NCBI GenBank assembly: GCA_937899245.1
Contig: CALDKB010000035.1
Span: 10,390 to 74,389 of the forward strand
Length of the DNA: 64,000 nt
Direction of reading: 5' to 3'
Source: an uncultured Bacteroidales bacterium
GTDB lineage: Bacteria; Bacteroidota; Bacteroidia; Bacteroidales; ML635J-15
Part shown: piece by piece, positions 8,843 through 16,756 of the stretch
Position numbering within the stretch: the stretch's first letter is position 1
Layout: each line of letters starts with the position of its first letter
Notes under the pieces: model-generated
Database searches by the model: none
Told to the model about the DNA's origin: nothing
What the model saw: the letters and a program-made list of their open reading frames with translations, nothing else
Position numbers and translations under genes: made by a program

Positions 8843-9268
8843 ATGAAAACAAGACTTATAATTATTGCAACAATATCTGCAATGCTGTTTGCTGTAGAAG
8901 CAAAGGCACAATCAACACCTGAAGAGATGATCAACAAGTTCTTCGGCCTATTCGAGCAAGATGTAAACAAAGCTATCGACTACCTATTCTCTACCAACGA
9001 ATGGCTTGAAGCAAACAAGGAAGGCGCCGATGCAATGAAGGAAAAACTCGAAGCAAACCGCAAACTTCTCGGCAACTACAACGGATACGAAATTGCAAGC
9101 AAATATGCATTGGGTGAATCTTACCTTAAGTTCATATGCTTACTTAAGTACGAACGTCAACCTATCGAACTGGTAATCTTCATGTACAAGCCCGACAAAA
9201 AATGGAAACTACAAAACTTGAACTTCCATAGCGACTTCGAGAAAGACATGATTAAAGTTGAAAGGTGA
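8843..9268 (+). CDS. Small secreted protein of unknown function
   Basis: 141 residues with a signal peptide (MKTRLIIIATISAMLFAVEAKAQ, cleavage near 22). The mature part is mostly helical at first (PEEMINKFFGLFEQDVNKAIDYLF) and ends in strands (PIELVIFMYKPDKKWKLQNLNF), a layout like NTF2/DUF4019-type periplasmic domains, in which a helical start precedes a curved sheet. That resemblance is by pattern only. Single gene with its own promoter and no obvious partner. Confidence 0.6.
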   Translation: MKTRLIIIATISAMLFAVEAKAQSTPEEMINKFFGLFEQDVNKAIDYLFSTNEWLEANKEGADAMKEKLEANRKLLGNYNGYEIASKYALGESYLKFICLLKYERQPIELVIFMYKPDKKWKLQNLNFHSDFEKDMIKVER

Positions 9269-9374
9269 AAAGGGAAAGGTGAAAGGTGGCTCTGCGTTCA
9301 ACTTTTAAACCCTTCAACTTTTCAACCTAATTAAAACAAACCTTTAAATTGCATCCGCGATAAACTCTATCATT

Positions 9375-11618
9375 ATGAACTTAGACCACATCACCATAAC
9401 AGGCGCAACCGAAAACAACCTAAAGGACGTTTCTCTCGACATTCCAAAGCATCAGATAACTGTTTTTACAGGAGTATCCGGATCGGGAAAATCGTCGCTT
9501 TGCCTCGACACCATAGCCGCCGAAAGCCGACGCGAACTAAACGAAACTTTTCCAAGCTTCGTACAGCAATATCTTCCTAAATATGGGCGCCCGAAAGTAG
9601 GCAGCATTGAAAATATGCCCGTGACAATCGTCATCGACCAAAAGAAACCTGCAGCCAACAACCGCTCGACCGTAGGCACATACACCGACATATACGCTCT
9701 TTTGAGATTGCTTTTTTCACGCGTGGGGAAACCATTTGTCGGATATTCTGATACTTTTTCGTTCAACCATCCGGCAGGAAGCTGTCCCCGATGCTCTGGT
9801 TTGGGTGAAATTCGCGAACTAGACATACACAAACTTGTTGATTTTGACAAATCGCTAAACGACGAAGACACAATTCATTACATAGCATTCGGCAAAGGTG
9901 GATGGCGGTGGATACGATATGCTCATAGCGGGCTTTTCGACCTTGACAAGAAAATAAAGGACTATTCGCCAGAAGAACTAGATTTGTTTCTGAATTCGCC
10001 GCAGATAAAGCTGAAAAATCCTCCATCAAACTGGCCCAAAACAGCAAAATACGAAGGTCTGATACCTCGAATGTACCGAAGCATAATAAATTCGGAAGAA
10101 GGTTTGTTGCACGCATCGGTCTTGAATCCAATGCTAAAGATGGGCACTTGTCCCGACTGCAACGGCACACGTCTGAACGAAAAGATACGTTCATGTCGAA
10201 TCAACGGCTACAACATTACCGAAGTGGCCGAAATGCCAATTTCAGAGGCAATAAAATTCGTATCAGCAATCGATGACCCATTAGCCACCGACATCAAGAA
10301 AGAGCTCGCAAAACGCTTGCAAGCTCTTGTGGACATAGGTCTCGGCTACCTTTCGCTCGGTCGTGCTACAGGAACACTTTCTGGTGGCGAAGCACAGAGA
10401 ATTAAAATAGCAAAATACATAAACTCTCCCCTATCCGATATGGCCTATGTCCTCGACGAACCAAGTGTTGGACTTCATCCTCAGGACATCAACCGATTGA
10501 AAAAATCCCTGCAGCATCTTCGCGACCACGGCAACACAATTATGATTGTAGAACACCACCGCGAAATTATTGCCATGGCCGACCACGTTGTTGATATGGG
10601 ACCACACGCTGGAATCAATGGTGGTGAAATAATGTACCAAGGTTCGTACGACGGCTTACTAAAATCGGACACCATTACGGGTAAAATGCTACGTCAAAAA
10701 AGCAATTTCAAAGATAGCATTCGTAAACCAAACGGGTTTATACATATCGAAAACGCAAAACTTCATAACCTTAAAAATCTGTCGGTTGACATTCCTCTTG
10801 GCGTAATGACTGTAATTGCAGGCGTTGCCGGCTCGGGAAAATCATCTCTAATGGAAGAGTTCCAAAGCCAGTGTGACCGAAAGACGATATTCATCGGGCA
10901 AAAGAACATTGGCATAAATTTACGTTCCACTCCCGCCACATATCTCGACATTTCTGACACTATAAGAAAACTTTTCGCCAAGGCAAACCACAGTGATGTT
11001 CAGTTATTCTCGTTCAATTCCAAAGGTGCTTGTCCCGCTTGCAAAGGAAAGGGTGTAATAGTCTCCGATATGGCTTTTATGGAATCGATAGAGACCGTCT
11101 GCGATGTTTGTCACGGCTCAAGATACAACGACGAGGCCCTTAGTCACAAATACAATGGCAAAAATATAGCAGAAGTCATGGATATGACCGTCGACGAAGC
11201 ACTAGTTTTCTTTGCCGGACAGCCGTTCGAGCCGAAATTACAAGCTCTGCAAAAAGTCGGCCTTGGGTATCTGCATTTGAACCAAACAATGACAACACTT
11301 TCGGGTGGCGAACTTCAGCGTGTGAAACTTGCCGACCAACTGCATATTAAAGGCGAAATATTCATCCTCGACGAACCAACCGACGGACTTCACCTTGATG
11401 ACATCCACAAGCTGCTCAACCTTTTCAACGACATGACCGACGCCGGCAACACACTAATCCTCATCGAACACAGCATGGATGTGATGAAACAAGCCGACTA
11501 CCTCATCGAAGTCGGTCCCGAAGGCGGTGAAGCCGGTGGACGACTGCTATTTGCAGGAAAACCTACCGAAATTTTAAACAGCAAGGAATCGGTAACGGCG
11601 AAGTATTTGAAGGGATAG
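9375..11618 (+). CDS. Short UvrA paralogue (UvrA2-type ABC ATPase)
   Basis: 747 residues, about 200 shorter than canonical UvrA (about 940). It keeps both ABC modules: Walker A GVSGSGKSSLCLD near residue 34, signature TLSGGEAQRIKIAKY near 337, Walker A GVAGSGKSSLMEE near 482, and signature TLSGGELQRVKLADQ near 641. CxxC zinc motifs CPRC, CPDC, CPAC and CDVC are present. The deficit is as expected for UvrA2/DrrC-like proteins lacking the UvrB-binding and part of the insertion domain, so it is unlikely to be the main excision-repair UvrA. Such paralogues are linked to tolerance of DNA-binding drugs. Single gene. Confidence 0.88.
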   Translation: MNLDHITITGATENNLKDVSLDIPKHQITVFTGVSGSGKSSLCLDTIAAESRRELNETFPSFVQQYLPKYGRPKVGSIENMPVTIVIDQKKPAANNRSTVGTYTDIYALLRLLFSRVGKPFVGYSDTFSFNHPAGSCPRCSGLGEIRELDIHKLVDFDKSLNDEDTIHYIAFGKGGWRWIRYAHSGLFDLDKKIKDYSPEELDLFLNSPQIKLKNPPSNWPKTAKYEGLIPRMYRSIINSEEGLLHASVLNPMLKMGTCPDCNGTRLNEKIRSCRINGYNITEVAEMPISEAIKFVSAIDDPLATDIKKELAKRLQALVDIGLGYLSLGRATGTLSGGEAQRIKIAKYINSPLSDMAYVLDEPSVGLHPQDINRLKKSLQHLRDHGNTIMIVEHHREIIAMADHVVDMGPHAGINGGEIMYQGSYDGLLKSDTITGKMLRQKSNFKDSIRKPNGFIHIENAKLHNLKNLSVDIPLGVMTVIAGVAGSGKSSLMEEFQSQCDRKTIFIGQKNIGINLRSTPATYLDISDTIRKLFAKANHSDVQLFSFNSKGACPACKGKGVIVSDMAFMESIETVCDVCHGSRYNDEALSHKYNGKNIAEVMDMTVDEALVFFAGQPFEPKLQALQKVGLGYLHLNQTMTTLSGGELQRVKLADQLHIKGEIFILDEPTDGLHLDDIHKLLNLFNDMTDAGNTLILIEHSMDVMKQADYLIEVGPEGGEAGGRLLFAGKPTEILNSKESVTAKYLKG

Positions 11619-11657
11619 GAGTTCTAATAGGAACTATTCCCCACAAACCACAGACGT

Positions 11658-11690
11658 AATTTGTGCCGATTAGATTGGCACAATTTATTT
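11658..11690 (+). terminator. Hairpin downstream of the uvrA paralogue
   Basis: AATTTGTGCC pairs with GGCACAATTT (one mismatch) around a 9-nt loop, with a T-rich tail. It lies 40 bp after the uvrA paralogue stop and just outside the IS1380-like element. Confidence 0.5.
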
Positions 11691-11747
11691 TGTGACAATT
11701 CTATTGCATAGTGTTGAGTGGTTGCATAATTTGCAACTACCATTTAA

Positions 11748-11764
11748 CCCAAAACGGTCATTAG
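11748..11764 (+). repeat. Left terminal inverted repeat
   Basis: CCCAAAACGGTCATTAG, preceded by TTAA at 11744-11747. It matches the right end (16619-16635) inverted with one mismatch. Confidence 0.8.
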
Positions 11765-11794
11765 AAAATAACAATCCATAAGTTCTAATGACCG
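11755..11794. repeat. Subterminal hairpin repeating the IS end
   Basis: CGGTCATTAGAA at 11755-11766 is followed by its exact inverse TTCTAATGACCG at 11783-11794, giving a 12-bp stem with a 16-nt loop just ahead of the transposase fragment. It could be an extra transposase-binding site or a leader structure limiting transposase expression. Confidence 0.65.
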
Positions 11795-11871
11795 CCATTA
11801 GAAAAATGTGCTTGCATTTGCGTAAAAATCAGTAATTTAGCGGCCTTACCACACATTCTGTAGGCTGTTGT

Positions 11872-12240
11872 ATGATGCGGGATTATGATATTAAGTTTGT
11901 AGGGAAAGAGATAACGCCATTTGGAGGTTTGTCTTTATTCCTAAAAATGTTGGAACGGTGCAGTTTCGACAAGCAATTGGAGAACTGCAATTTGCCGATG
12001 CAAGGATCGAACAGGGGCTACAAGCCACTGCAGCTCATTCTTGGTCTTTTCGCGGGCGTCTGGTGCGGGGCATGCTGCTTCGGACATCTTGATGTTGTCC
12101 GCTATGACAAGGTGCTATGCAGTCTGCTTGGCTGGGAACGCGGAGCAGACCACAGGGCGTACCAGCGCTATTTCAACAAGTTCTCACAGGCGGTCAATCA
12201 GGGTAAACAATATTCACAATTCGTTCAGAATAACCAATGA
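11872..12240 (+). pseudogene. IS1380-like transposase, N-terminal fragment
   Basis: 122 codons. The translation (MMRDYDIKFVGKEITPFGGL, then LQLILGLFAGVWCGACCFGHL, LLGWERGADHRAYQRYFNKF) resembles the N-terminal domain of IS1380/IS4-related DDE transposases. The likeness ends near SQAVNQ (about base 12200), and the last dozen codons are probably foreign sequence. The catalytic DDE core is absent. The matching C-terminal piece is 4.1 kb downstream at 16383. Confidence 0.75.
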
Positions 12241-12432
12241 AACAAAAGACATAAAATGGGAAAAAGTAATTCAATTATGAGAAAAGTTTTGCATACGATA
12301 GGTTTTGTCATATCTTATGCTCATTGCAAAATGATGTAAAAACATCATAATATCAAATTTATTTTCGCCTTCTGCCACAGGATGTCAGTTTGCCGCCATT
12401 GTTTTGCAACGAGATTTATTAAAGCATAAATT

Positions 12433-13113
12433 ATGGGAAGTTTTAAAACAGGATTCGGTAGGCAACTTGGACGACTAGGAGCAAATGCCGTAGGAAACAG
12501 AATCGCAGAATCGTTGGGATTAGACCAGAGCGAACATCGCACTTACCACCGTGGCAAGGAAAAAGCAGAAGAACACAAGCAAGACTTGGAAGACACCGCT
12601 ATGCTAAACTATATAGATGCCGCAGTAATCAATAATATCGACGAAATTAGGGACATAGTCTTTGCCGATGACAAAAAGACGCTGCTTAACCAACTGGAAT
12701 CATTGGAGGTTCAATTGGCATCGGAATCGTGGAAACACATATTCGATGCAGAAAACCGAGTACGCAACAAATACACCGATGCTCTTTTCAGTAAATTCTG
12801 CAAGGGAATATCGCGACTGGATAGGATTGACCCGTTGGCGGAAGGCATTGTACACCTGAAATGGAAACGATACACATCGAGGTGGCGGAAAATAATTGGA
12901 AAATCTGGACTATTTATAATTTTGTATGCAATTGTATTCGGCGGTCTCGCATTTTGCGCAATTTACGAATGGTATCGCAGTTTATCTACAACTTACATTG
13001 TCTTGTTTTGGATTGGAGTTATTGTTTACACCTTGCTACGAATTTACATCACATATTTTAGACAAATAAACCGACTCATTAAAGCGAAACGACAAAAACC
13101 AGAAAAAGCTTGA
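12433..13113 (+). CDS. Two-helix membrane protein of unknown function (IS cargo)
   Basis: 226 residues, not recognised. A Gly/Arg-rich start (MGSFKTGFGRQLGRLGANAV) leads into a charged helical region (about residues 40-150), then two transmembrane segments (about 160-178, FIILYAIVFGGLAFCAIYEW, and 187-207) and a basic tail. This predicts a cytosolic helical domain anchored by a C-terminal hairpin. First gene of the cargo; a WYL regulator follows after 42 bp with its own promoter box. The small membrane anchor next to a nuclease and regulator is the sort of partner seen in defence loci, but this is inference. Confidence 0.6.
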   Translation: MGSFKTGFGRQLGRLGANAVGNRIAESLGLDQSEHRTYHRGKEKAEEHKQDLEDTAMLNYIDAAVINNIDEIRDIVFADDKKTLLNQLESLEVQLASESWKHIFDAENRVRNKYTDALFSKFCKGISRLDRIDPLAEGIVHLKWKRYTSRWRKIIGKSGLFIILYAIVFGGLAFCAIYEWYRSLSTTYIVLFWIGVIVYTLLRIYITYFRQINRLIKAKRQKPEKA

Positions 13114-13129
13114 TTATAAGAAAATAATG

Positions 13130-13137
13130 TATTTTTG
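13130..13137 (+). promoter_or_regulatory. -7 promoter box (TATTTTTG) of the WYL-nuclease genes
   Basis: TATTTTTG matches TAnnTTTG, with a TTG 17 bp further upstream at 13111 and the WYL ATG 19 bp downstream. It suggests a short leader for the WYL, nuclease and TPR genes. Confidence 0.55.
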
Positions 13138-13155
13138 CAGATAAAATCATCAAAT

Positions 13156-14076
13156 ATGACACCTATAGTACAATTTCAGCGATATGTATGGTTGGTTAAC
13201 ACACTATATTCGTCGGGACCAATCACTAAGGAAGAAATTGACCGCAAATGGAGACTTTCGTACCGGAACAACAATCACGAAAACCATATTCCAGAGCGGA
13301 CATTCTACCGCGATTTGCGAGCAATCGAAAGCATTTTCGGCGTGGAAATCAAGTGCAACCGCTCAAACAACAAGTACGAGATTGTTACCAACCTGAAAGA
13401 TGCCTCATTCGAAAAATGGCTTGTAGAAACAATATCGCTGAGCAACTTCGTGATGGAATGTAAGGACATAAGGAAACAAATACTTGTAGAACAGATGCCG
13501 TCGGGAAACAACTATCTGAGTCCGATTGTGAATGCCATTAAAACCAATCGCGCATTATCTGTCACTTACCAAAGTTATTTTAGCCAGACAAAATCGCAGT
13601 TCGAAATGGAACCATACTGTCTAAAATCGTTCAAGCGTCGCTGGTATGTGCTGGCAAGGACAAATGTACACGATGGTTTGCGAGTTTTTGCACTCGACAG
13701 GTTCTCGGAAATGAATATTATCGACAGGAAATATTCCATACCGCACAATTTTGATGCAGAAAAATATTTCCGCGACTATTATGGCGTAATTATGAACGAA
13801 AAACCAGAAATTGTGCGTATCTGGACGACATCATTCCGTGCAATGTACCTGCGTTCTTTGCCCTTGCACCATTCGCAGAAGGAAATTGAAACCGTTCCAG
13901 AAAGTGCCTTTGGCAAAAATGACGGTCACTCGATTTTTGAACTGAAGATTGCCACAACATTCGACTTCATTCAGGAATTGCGCTCAATGGGAGCAGAAGT
14001 CAAGGTGTTGGTACCGCAAAGATTGGTAGATTGGATGAAATACGATGCAGAGAAGATAAATGAATTGTATAAGTAA
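13156..14076 (+). CDS. WYL-domain transcriptional regulator (IS cargo)
   Basis: 306 residues from the ATG giving MTPIVQFQRYVWLVNTLY; a TTG seven codons upstream lies inside the promoter box. An N-terminal winged helix (residues 1-85, with ERTFYRDLRAIESIFG as the recognition part) is followed by the WYL domain (about 130-210, with ALSVTYQSYF, the PYCLKSFKRRWYVLART strand and VFALDRFSEM) and a C-terminal WCX-like extension. Such proteins sense nucleic acid or nucleotide ligands and often control phage-defence operons. The nuclease gene follows after 20 bp. A second WYL gene at 42367 shares the layout. Confidence 0.88.
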   Translation: MTPIVQFQRYVWLVNTLYSSGPITKEEIDRKWRLSYRNNNHENHIPERTFYRDLRAIESIFGVEIKCNRSNNKYEIVTNLKDASFEKWLVETISLSNFVMECKDIRKQILVEQMPSGNNYLSPIVNAIKTNRALSVTYQSYFSQTKSQFEMEPYCLKSFKRRWYVLARTNVHDGLRVFALDRFSEMNIIDRKYSIPHNFDAEKYFRDYYGVIMNEKPEIVRIWTTSFRAMYLRSLPLHHSQKEIETVPESAFGKNDGHSIFELKIATTFDFIQELRSMGAEVKVLVPQRLVDWMKYDAEKINELYK

Positions 14077-14096
14077 ACCTCAAAAAAAATAACAAC

Positions 14097-15398
14097 ATGG
14101 AGAATGATATAGAAAAATATAAAAATGACTTAAAAGAGTTGCTTGAAAATCATAAGCGTCTGAACTCACAAGACGAACAGTTTAATGTGTTTACTACATT
14201 ACGCAAAGCAAGTGATGAAGTGTATTTGCACTCGCGATTCATATCTTCCATTTTAGACCCGAAAGGCAACCACGGGTTGGAGGATAAACCATTAAAATAC
14301 TTTTTAGAAATAATAGACAGTAAATTTAAATCAACGGAAAAAACTATAGTAATACCAAATTCAAAAGATTGGACTGAAAGAAAAGAAATTGATGTTTTTA
14401 TTGGGAATTTGGAATTGAATTTGGAATTGAAAGGCGAAAAATGTGAAAAATGTGCCATAATTATTGAAAACAAAATATATGCTACAGACGGAGATAGACA
14501 ATTAGAAAGGTATTACGAAAAGGTTACAAACGAACCTTCCAATATAGAAGTGTATTATTTGACTCTTGATAGGCACAAACCGTCTGATAATAGTTTAGGG
14601 AAAACTTTAAAAGTGGAAGGCGAAGACCATAATCGGATAAAGACTATCCGTTGCATTGAATATAAAACGGAGATTGTAAACTGGTTGACAAAAATCAAGG
14701 AATCTGCAAACGGTTTCTTACTGAATGCAATTGAACAATATTTGGCATTAGTAACAAAACTTACATGCGATGTCGAATATAATAAGGAACTGACTGAGTT
14801 TGTTCGCAAAAATTGGGAAGATACAAAGGAAATCGTTCAAAACAAAGGCAATAAGTATCCTGAAAATGAATATGAGATTTTAAGAAATGACATTTACCAT
14901 GTGTATTGGCATATTATAACGGATTTTCTAAATGATTTAGGCGTAAAATTGAACGAAATGTTAATTGCTAATGGATATGAGAAATCATATTCAGAACGGC
15001 AAATGCACGAATGGGTTACAGAAATTGTGCATACCCACAAGCGCGACATTCCTCTCCATTACCTATTTAAAGATAAAAATGACATTTGTTGGTCGCTACA
15101 GGCAGACAGTCATAATGGAAATGGCTTTTTTATCGGGGTTGACTATTTGAACAACAAGAACAGCAAAGACAAGGTTTTAACTAATATTCCATCATACAAT
15201 GAAGACGCTAATTGGCGCTACCGCAAATATTTTTGTGACGAAATAAAAATCGACTTATGGAATTGTCGGGAAAAAACAAAAGACAAAACAAAAGAAACTG
15301 AAACTATTGAAACTATCCTGAAAAATAAAGATAGCATCATAAAGCAATATGTATCAATTGTTAAATCAGAACTCGAAAAATTTGGCACAAAGAAATGA
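14097..15398 (+). CDS. PD-(D/E)XK nuclease-superfamily protein (IS cargo)
   Basis: 433 residues. The N-terminal half carries the nuclease core: EVYLHSRFISSILDP (about 39-53), the metal-binding Asp in KEIDVFIGN (about 98-106), and the ExK strand CAIIIENKIYATDGDRQL (about 117-134) followed by a helix with QLERYYE. This matches the PDDEXK_4 (PF14281) type. The C-terminal half has no recognised domain and includes DICWSLQADSHNGNGF. All catalytic residues appear intact. Families of this type occur beside WYL regulators in accessory islands; DNA cleavage is expected, the target unknown. The next gene overlaps it by 4 bp. Confidence 0.82.
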   Translation: MENDIEKYKNDLKELLENHKRLNSQDEQFNVFTTLRKASDEVYLHSRFISSILDPKGNHGLEDKPLKYFLEIIDSKFKSTEKTIVIPNSKDWTERKEIDVFIGNLELNLELKGEKCEKCAIIIENKIYATDGDRQLERYYEKVTNEPSNIEVYYLTLDRHKPSDNSLGKTLKVEGEDHNRIKTIRCIEYKTEIVNWLTKIKESANGFLLNAIEQYLALVTKLTCDVEYNKELTEFVRKNWEDTKEIVQNKGNKYPENEYEILRNDIYHVYWHIITDFLNDLGVKLNEMLIANGYEKSYSERQMHEWVTEIVHTHKRDIPLHYLFKDKNDICWSLQADSHNGNGFFIGVDYLNNKNSKDKVLTNIPSYNEDANWRYRKYFCDEIKIDLWNCREKTKDKTKETETIETILKNKDSIIKQYVSIVKSELEKFGTKK

Positions 15399-15976
15399 AC
15401 AATAACAACCCAAACGAAAATCCCGAGTATCATTCCAACGACAGCGACAAAGAATTTGAATACTACAAGGGACTTGTTGAATTTAACGAAAACGCTGACA
15501 GCATTGAATATTTGAAATTTGCTTATTCGGAGGAGGAGGAAATGCTGACGGGCAACCGCCAAAAAGTTTTTGCCGAAATTGTTCGCGAATATTTTGAGGA
15601 GCCGGGAATGCAGTCGGACACAACCCCAGACTATATAATACCAATGTACCTTGATGAGATTGCCGCCCCAATGGATAATCTGGCATATATGTATATGGAG
15701 CGCAACGAATACGATAAGGCATTGCCTCTTCTGGAAAAGACATTGCCCCTGTACAGAGTATTGGAAATTACCAAACCAAATTATTCATATCAGCGCTACT
15801 ATGCTACGGAACGGCTGATTAAATGCCTGCACAAGCTTGGTCACGAACTTTTGGCAATGTACTACGAGTTCGAGCTGCTGTATCTTAAGAGCACGTTGCC
15901 CATGTTGCACAAAGAGGAAATAATTGAAGACAATGAAAACATCAATCAAACTATGGATGATTGGGAATCAGAATGA
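15395..15976 (+). CDS. TPR-like protein (IS cargo)
   Basis: 193 residues. The ATGA overlap with the nuclease stop implies coupled translation. An acidic Asn/Glu-rich start precedes helical sequence with one clear TPR unit (MDNLAYMYMERNEYDKALPLLEKTL) and a further weaker pair (RLIKCLHKLGHELLAMYYE). TPR proteins serve as binding scaffolds, so an accessory or inhibitor role towards the nuclease is possible but not shown. No signal peptide. Confidence 0.7.
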   Translation: MNNNNPNENPEYHSNDSDKEFEYYKGLVEFNENADSIEYLKFAYSEEEEMLTGNRQKVFAEIVREYFEEPGMQSDTTPDYIIPMYLDEIAAPMDNLAYMYMERNEYDKALPLLEKTLPLYRVLEITKPNYSYQRYYATERLIKCLHKLGHELLAMYYEFELLYLKSTLPMLHKEEIIEDNENINQTMDDWESE

Positions 15977-16026
15977 CACAACAGAGAAAAACGGTGATGC
16001 CATTGAACTTTGAAATCCTGAACACC

Positions 16027-16053
16027 GACGCAAAGCATTGCGTCGCTACAATC
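16027..16053 (+). repeat. REP-like palindrome, copy 1
   Basis: GACGCAA-AGCA-TTGCGTC forms a 7-bp stem with a 4-nt loop and continues GCTACAATC. Copy 2 at 16149 is identical in the repeat except for two substitutions. Confidence 0.65.
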
Positions 16054-16148
16054 TTTGAACCCTCCAAATTTTCAACATTGTACAGTCGCGGCGCGCCACG
16101 ACACAACATAAAACAGCGATGACATCGAACTTTAAACCATTGAACCAC

Positions 16149-16175
16149 GACGCAAAGCATTGCATCGCTACAATC
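16149..16175 (+). repeat. REP-like palindrome, copy 2
   Basis: GACGCAAAGCATTGCATC then GCTACAATC; same orientation as copy 1 at 16027, with one stem position changed. Confidence 0.6.
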
Positions 16176-16382
16176 CTTGAACCTTTGAACCCCTTAAACC
16201 TTGAACCACTTTAACACTATTTAAACATTTATCTAATTCAATTTTAGTTTTATATAATTGCATAATAAACCTGTTGGATGAATTAGAATAATGCATATTT
16301 GACTTGACCGATAGGTTTATGATTCAAAAAGTATCACACCTGTCCAGTGCCCTCCTGCACCTATTATTAATATGGTATCCTC

Positions 16383-16622
16383 GTGATGGCTTACAACTTC
16401 ATGTCATTGTTCCGTCACGCATTGATTAACTCGGATAAAAGGCAGTTCCTAAAGACAATACGCTACGAATTGATTGCCACGCCAGCTTATTTGGGCAAAG
16501 TAAATTTTAAGGATAAGCACATTTTATATCTGGCCAGGTCGCTAAAAACTCGAAAATCGTTCCTCGCAATATGGGAAAAACCAAGCGATTTTTCTTTGCC
16601 GTATGACTCTACAAAACCCTAA
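16383..16622 (+). pseudogene. IS1380-like transposase, C-terminal fragment
   Basis: The translation (MAYNFMSLFRHALINSDK, then LKTIRYELIATPAYLGKV and a final SFLAIWE) matches the C-terminal end typical of IS1380-type transposases, in which MAYN-hydrophobic-SLFR and a late Trp are usual. A stop codon at 16368-16370 cuts off anything upstream in frame. The GTG at 16383 is only where the open frame begins. The terminal TAA overlaps the right inverted repeat. Confidence 0.7.
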
Positions 16623-16635
16623 TGACCGATTTGGG
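16619..16635 (-). repeat. Right terminal inverted repeat
   Basis: CTAATGACCGATTTGGG, followed by TTAA at 16636-16639; inverse of 11748-11764 with one mismatch. Confidence 0.8.
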
Positions 16636-16756
16636 TTAAAGGACTAAGACACAATCATCATAAATCCCACACAAGTTCCCAAAATAGTAATAACTATTAC
16701 GGTAATGACTATTACTATCTTACAAAATTTAAGATATAAAATTGTATATCAATATT

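Larger units (their letters stand above)
15977..16382. other. Non-coding cargo tail with palindromic repeats
   Basis: 406 bp without a plausible gene. It holds two copies of a hairpin-forming GACGCAAAGCATTGCGTC repeat, a third GC-rich palindrome near 16085-16102, and several TTGAACC/TTTGAACC simple repeats. AT-rich DNA follows up to the transposase C-terminal fragment. Confidence 0.6.
11748..16635. mobile_element. IS1380-like element with split transposase and 4.1-kb cargo
   Basis: The left end reads TTAA then CCCAAAACGGTCATTAG, and the right end is its inverse (CTAATGACCGATTTGGG) followed by TTAA. That gives 17-bp inverted repeats with one mismatch and a 4-bp TTAA flank on each side, the IS1380-type target duplication. 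Next to the ends lie an N-terminal transposase fragment (11872-12240) and a C-terminal fragment (16383-16622) whose stop overlaps the right repeat. The middle half of the transposase is missing and replaced by four genes on the same strand. The element cannot move by itself; it could be mobilised by a related transposase acting on the ends. Confidence 0.75.

Noticed and set aside
16027..16175. Repeated GACGCAAAGCATTGCGTC units as a CRISPR array
   Set aside because: Only two near-copies, each itself a palindrome, with no regular spacers and no cas genes nearby.
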